Shown piece after piece: positions 61,491 to 64,000 of a stretch of DNA of 64,000 nucleotides (position 1 is the stretch's first letter; each line of letters begins with the position of its first letter). A program made the position numbers and the translations under genes. Source of the DNA: Nymphaea colorata (Eukaryota > Streptophyta > Magnoliopsida > Nymphaeales > Nymphaeaceae); assembly GCF_008831285.2 (NCBI RefSeq), contig NC_045139.1, forward strand, positions 7,596,204-7,660,203, in the 5' to 3' direction. The notes beneath the pieces were generated by a model. It saw nothing but the letters and a program-made list of their open reading frames with translations, was not told where the DNA came from and did no database searches.

Positions 61491-64000
61491 TCAGTTTGGG
61501 CACATGGAATATGGGATGGATGGATGTGTCCTCCAGAAGTTGTAGTTTATATCCAACTTCCCAATTCCATGCAAAATTTCAAAAGCTCGTGAATATCTAG
61601 CTGAGAGCTTGTGGGTTCCTGCTGATTTGCGCTGGACCCTTCTAGCTGGAAAATTTTTGGGATAAACCCATTGTCCAACGTCATACTCCTCATCACGGTG
61701 CTTCTTATTGTACTGTTGGGCCATCTTGTTCTGTGCCGCTGCAAGTCTGCTCTTGATAGCTTCAAGCACCTGATCTCTAGTTTGAAGCTGAATATCCACT
61801 TCATCTGGCTGCAATCCTTGAGGGTGAAAGCGATGTAGGTGGTCTTCTGTACATCACTTCAAAGGGAGACATTCCAAATGCTGAATGAATTATAGGCATA
61901 CTCAGCCCAAGAGAGAGACTCAGTCCAGTTATGAGGCTGACATTCAGCATAGCATCTCAAATAGGTCTCTAATACCCAATGAAGAACCTCCATTTGTCCA
62001 TTCGATTGTGGATGGTAAGCTGTACTCATTTGTAGCTTGGTCCTCAGTCATGCAAAACAATTTTGCCAAAAGATGCTAAAAAACAAGGGGTTGCAATCAC
62101 TTTCTATTGATCGCAGCATGCCATGCAATTTCCGAACATGTTCTTGGAATTCTTTTGCTACTTGTTTGGCAGAAAAGAGATTTGCCAAGGCTATAAAATG
62201 TGCATATTGGATAAACAATCTACTACCACCAGTAACCGACTCCTCTTTGGATTGGGGCAACCCTTCAATGGAATCCATGGACAAGTCTTCCGAGATTCTG
62301 GTGAATAGGCATGGGGTGAAGAAGGCTTACTGGACGAAGAGTTTTATACTTATGTCGTCAATAAGTATTGGATGCCTTCATATATTCTGAGTTTCTGTTC
62401 GTCCTACCAGTTTCCCTCTTCATTCCTGGCCAAAAAAAAGTCTAGCGGATTCACTTATATGTCCCCTCTTCCCCTTGATGTCCCCCTTCTACTCCTTCAT
62501 GGAAATGGGAAATCAGTTGCCTGATCAGATTTGAAGTCGGTGGCACACAGACTGTTTTGGTAATAAAGGTATGGTTCCTTTCACCTATATCCATAAGTCT
62601 GGACTGAGTTGTGCTCCAACTGCATCTTCTTTTCCTGCAGGGTCCTAGAAGTGCTATGTGCTTATTGTAGCTTGCACATCTCCAAAGTAGGCCTGCACAA
62701 CAATGGTAAGAAACTTTGTAATTCAGCCTTACCTTCATCCTCATATTTTCGAGATTAACAGTTGGCTACTATATTCTCAGTCCTTTCTTACGTATGATGT
62801 CAAATTCGTGCCCTGCCAACATCATGACCCATTTTAATTGAGTGGCATTGATTTTTTTCTGCCGCATACAGTGTCCCGAGCTGCTTTGGTCGATAAAAAC
62901 CTAAAATTTCCTTCCCAGGTAATGATGCCATTTCTGAATGGCAAGAATCATCATTGTGAGCTCACACTCATATGCTGACATGCTCTTGAACCTCGTTCCT
63001 GTCGCCTTGCTGATAAAGCCATTGGATGTTTCCCTTGGCTTAAAACAGCTCCCACTCCACTTTTGGAGGCATCAGTCTACACATCGTAAAGTTTATTGAA
63101 GTCTGGCGTGTCTAAAACTGGGGTGTTTATAATGGCCTGTTTAAGCTTCTCAAATGCAGCGTCTTTGTCTATCCCGTACAAAATGGTCTTTCTTTAGCAT
63201 GCTGGCCAATGGAGCAACAATAAGGCCATAGTGTCTAACGAATCTGTGGTAGTAACCTGCAAGGCTTAAAAAGCTCTCAACCCCTTCAACCCAATTGGTA
63301 ACTTCCACTTTCATATAGCTGCCACTTTATCCTCTTCCATTTCCGTCTTCATTGAGAGATGGTGTGACCTAAATAGGACATTTGTTCACTGCCGAATGCA
63401 CGCTTAGAAGATATACCATGAGGCTGATGGACTCTCAAGCACTTGTAACACCACCTTAAATGGCCTCGATGTTCCTCTTTATTTCTTTGTAAGTCAGTAT
63501 ATCATTGAAAAAACAAGGACAAACCTTCTCAAAAAATGGACGAAAAATGTGATTTGTTAAGGCTTGGAATGTCATGGTTGCATTTGTTAATCCGAAGGGC
63601 ATTACCTTGAATTCATAATCACTTTCGTGCATATGAAATGTGGTCTTGCAATATATCTTCCTTGGCCATACGAATTACCCTGCGCCTTAGGTTCAACTTG
63701 GAATAGATTGCATCCCCTTGTAATTCGTCCAACAACTCTCAATAACAGGGATGAGATATCTATTCTTGATCATGATTGTATTGAGTGCCCTATAATCAAC
63801 ACAAGATCTCCAAGTCGCGATTTTTTTCTTACTAACAAGCCTGGAGAAGAATAAGGGCTCCTACTAGGCTCGATCTCCCATCAGCATGTTTTGTTTAGTT
63901 TTTCTATCTCCCCTTTTTGTATATGGTTGTATCCATATGGTCTTAGATTAACTAGCTTAGACCCAACCTCTAGTTTGGTGATCAAATTCACAACTAGGAG
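61491..64000 (-). pseudogene. Ty3/gypsy LTR-retrotransposon pol remnant (RT, RNase H, integrase), truncated by window edge
   Basis: Minus-strand gypsy pol broken by many stops and frameshifts. From its start at the window edge: reverse transcriptase (about 63860-63440) with RSCVDYRALNTIMIKNR and VMPFGLTNA; the catalytic box near 63500 reads FFNDIL where FFDDIL is usual; RNase H traces (about 63110-62780); an integrase zinc-region trace ending GGHQGEEGTYK (near 62460); integrase core pieces MSMDSIEGLP and YAHFIALANLFSAKQVAKEF (62284-62048); and the integrase C-terminal region QTRDQVLEAIKSRLAAAQNK with KLSARY (61814-61491). The domain order RT-RNaseH-IN is that of Ty3/gypsy elements. No chromodomain or LTR was recognised at the left end; gag and protease would lie beyond the window. 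Not functional. Confidence 0.9.

Overview
This is a nuclear chromosomal segment of a flowering plant. It carries intron-rich genes with GT-AG introns, a nuclear gene for a chloroplast photosystem II protein, a papain-type cysteine endopeptidase, a decayed plastid ndhB fragment and remnants of LINE, Ty3/gypsy, hAT and PIF/Harbinger elements. I cannot name the species. All exon models below were built by hand from reading frames, splice signals and family knowledge; none was checked against transcripts.

Layout. 0.6-1.2 kb: single-exon PSBY on the minus strand. 1.4-8.9 kb: AT-rich intergenic DNA with a LINE reverse-transcriptase fragment and an inverted-repeat MITE candidate. 9.1-11.6 kb: four-exon KDEL-type (CEP/vignain-like) cysteine endopeptidase that lacks the KDEL tail. 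11.6-16.9 kb: intergenic, with a small hAT-like element and an ndhB plastid insertion. 16.97-17.3 kb: a two-exon, 89-residue secreted peptide precursor with an RGF/GLV/CLEL-like motif. 21.4-31.4 kb: complete ten-exon ARP3, with a 1.1 kb PIF/Harbinger-type element in intron 4. 34.1-41.1 kb (minus): complete five-exon ATP23, a mitochondrial metallopeptidase, with one 5.4 kb intron. 44.7-49.5 and 55.4-60.2 kb: a direct segmental duplication, each copy carrying an intact single-exon gene for an RRM protein like CFIm68/CPSF6 (mRNA 3'-end processing) and the same LTR-like repeat downstream. 61.5-64.0 kb (minus): decayed Ty3/gypsy pol running off the window edge.

The genes do not form a pathway. They are independent plant genes for photosynthesis, proteolysis, peptide signalling, actin nucleation, mitochondrial assembly and mRNA 3'-end formation. 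I found no evidence of an unprecedented multi-gene system. The observations I rate highest are the peptide precursor that is easy to miss in annotation, the endopeptidase without its ER-retention signal, the CFIm68-like duplicates (different upstream ORFs, a 38-codon internal duplication in one, and a 105-bp block identical between them downstream of the stop), and the possible sequence capture inside the Harbinger-type element.
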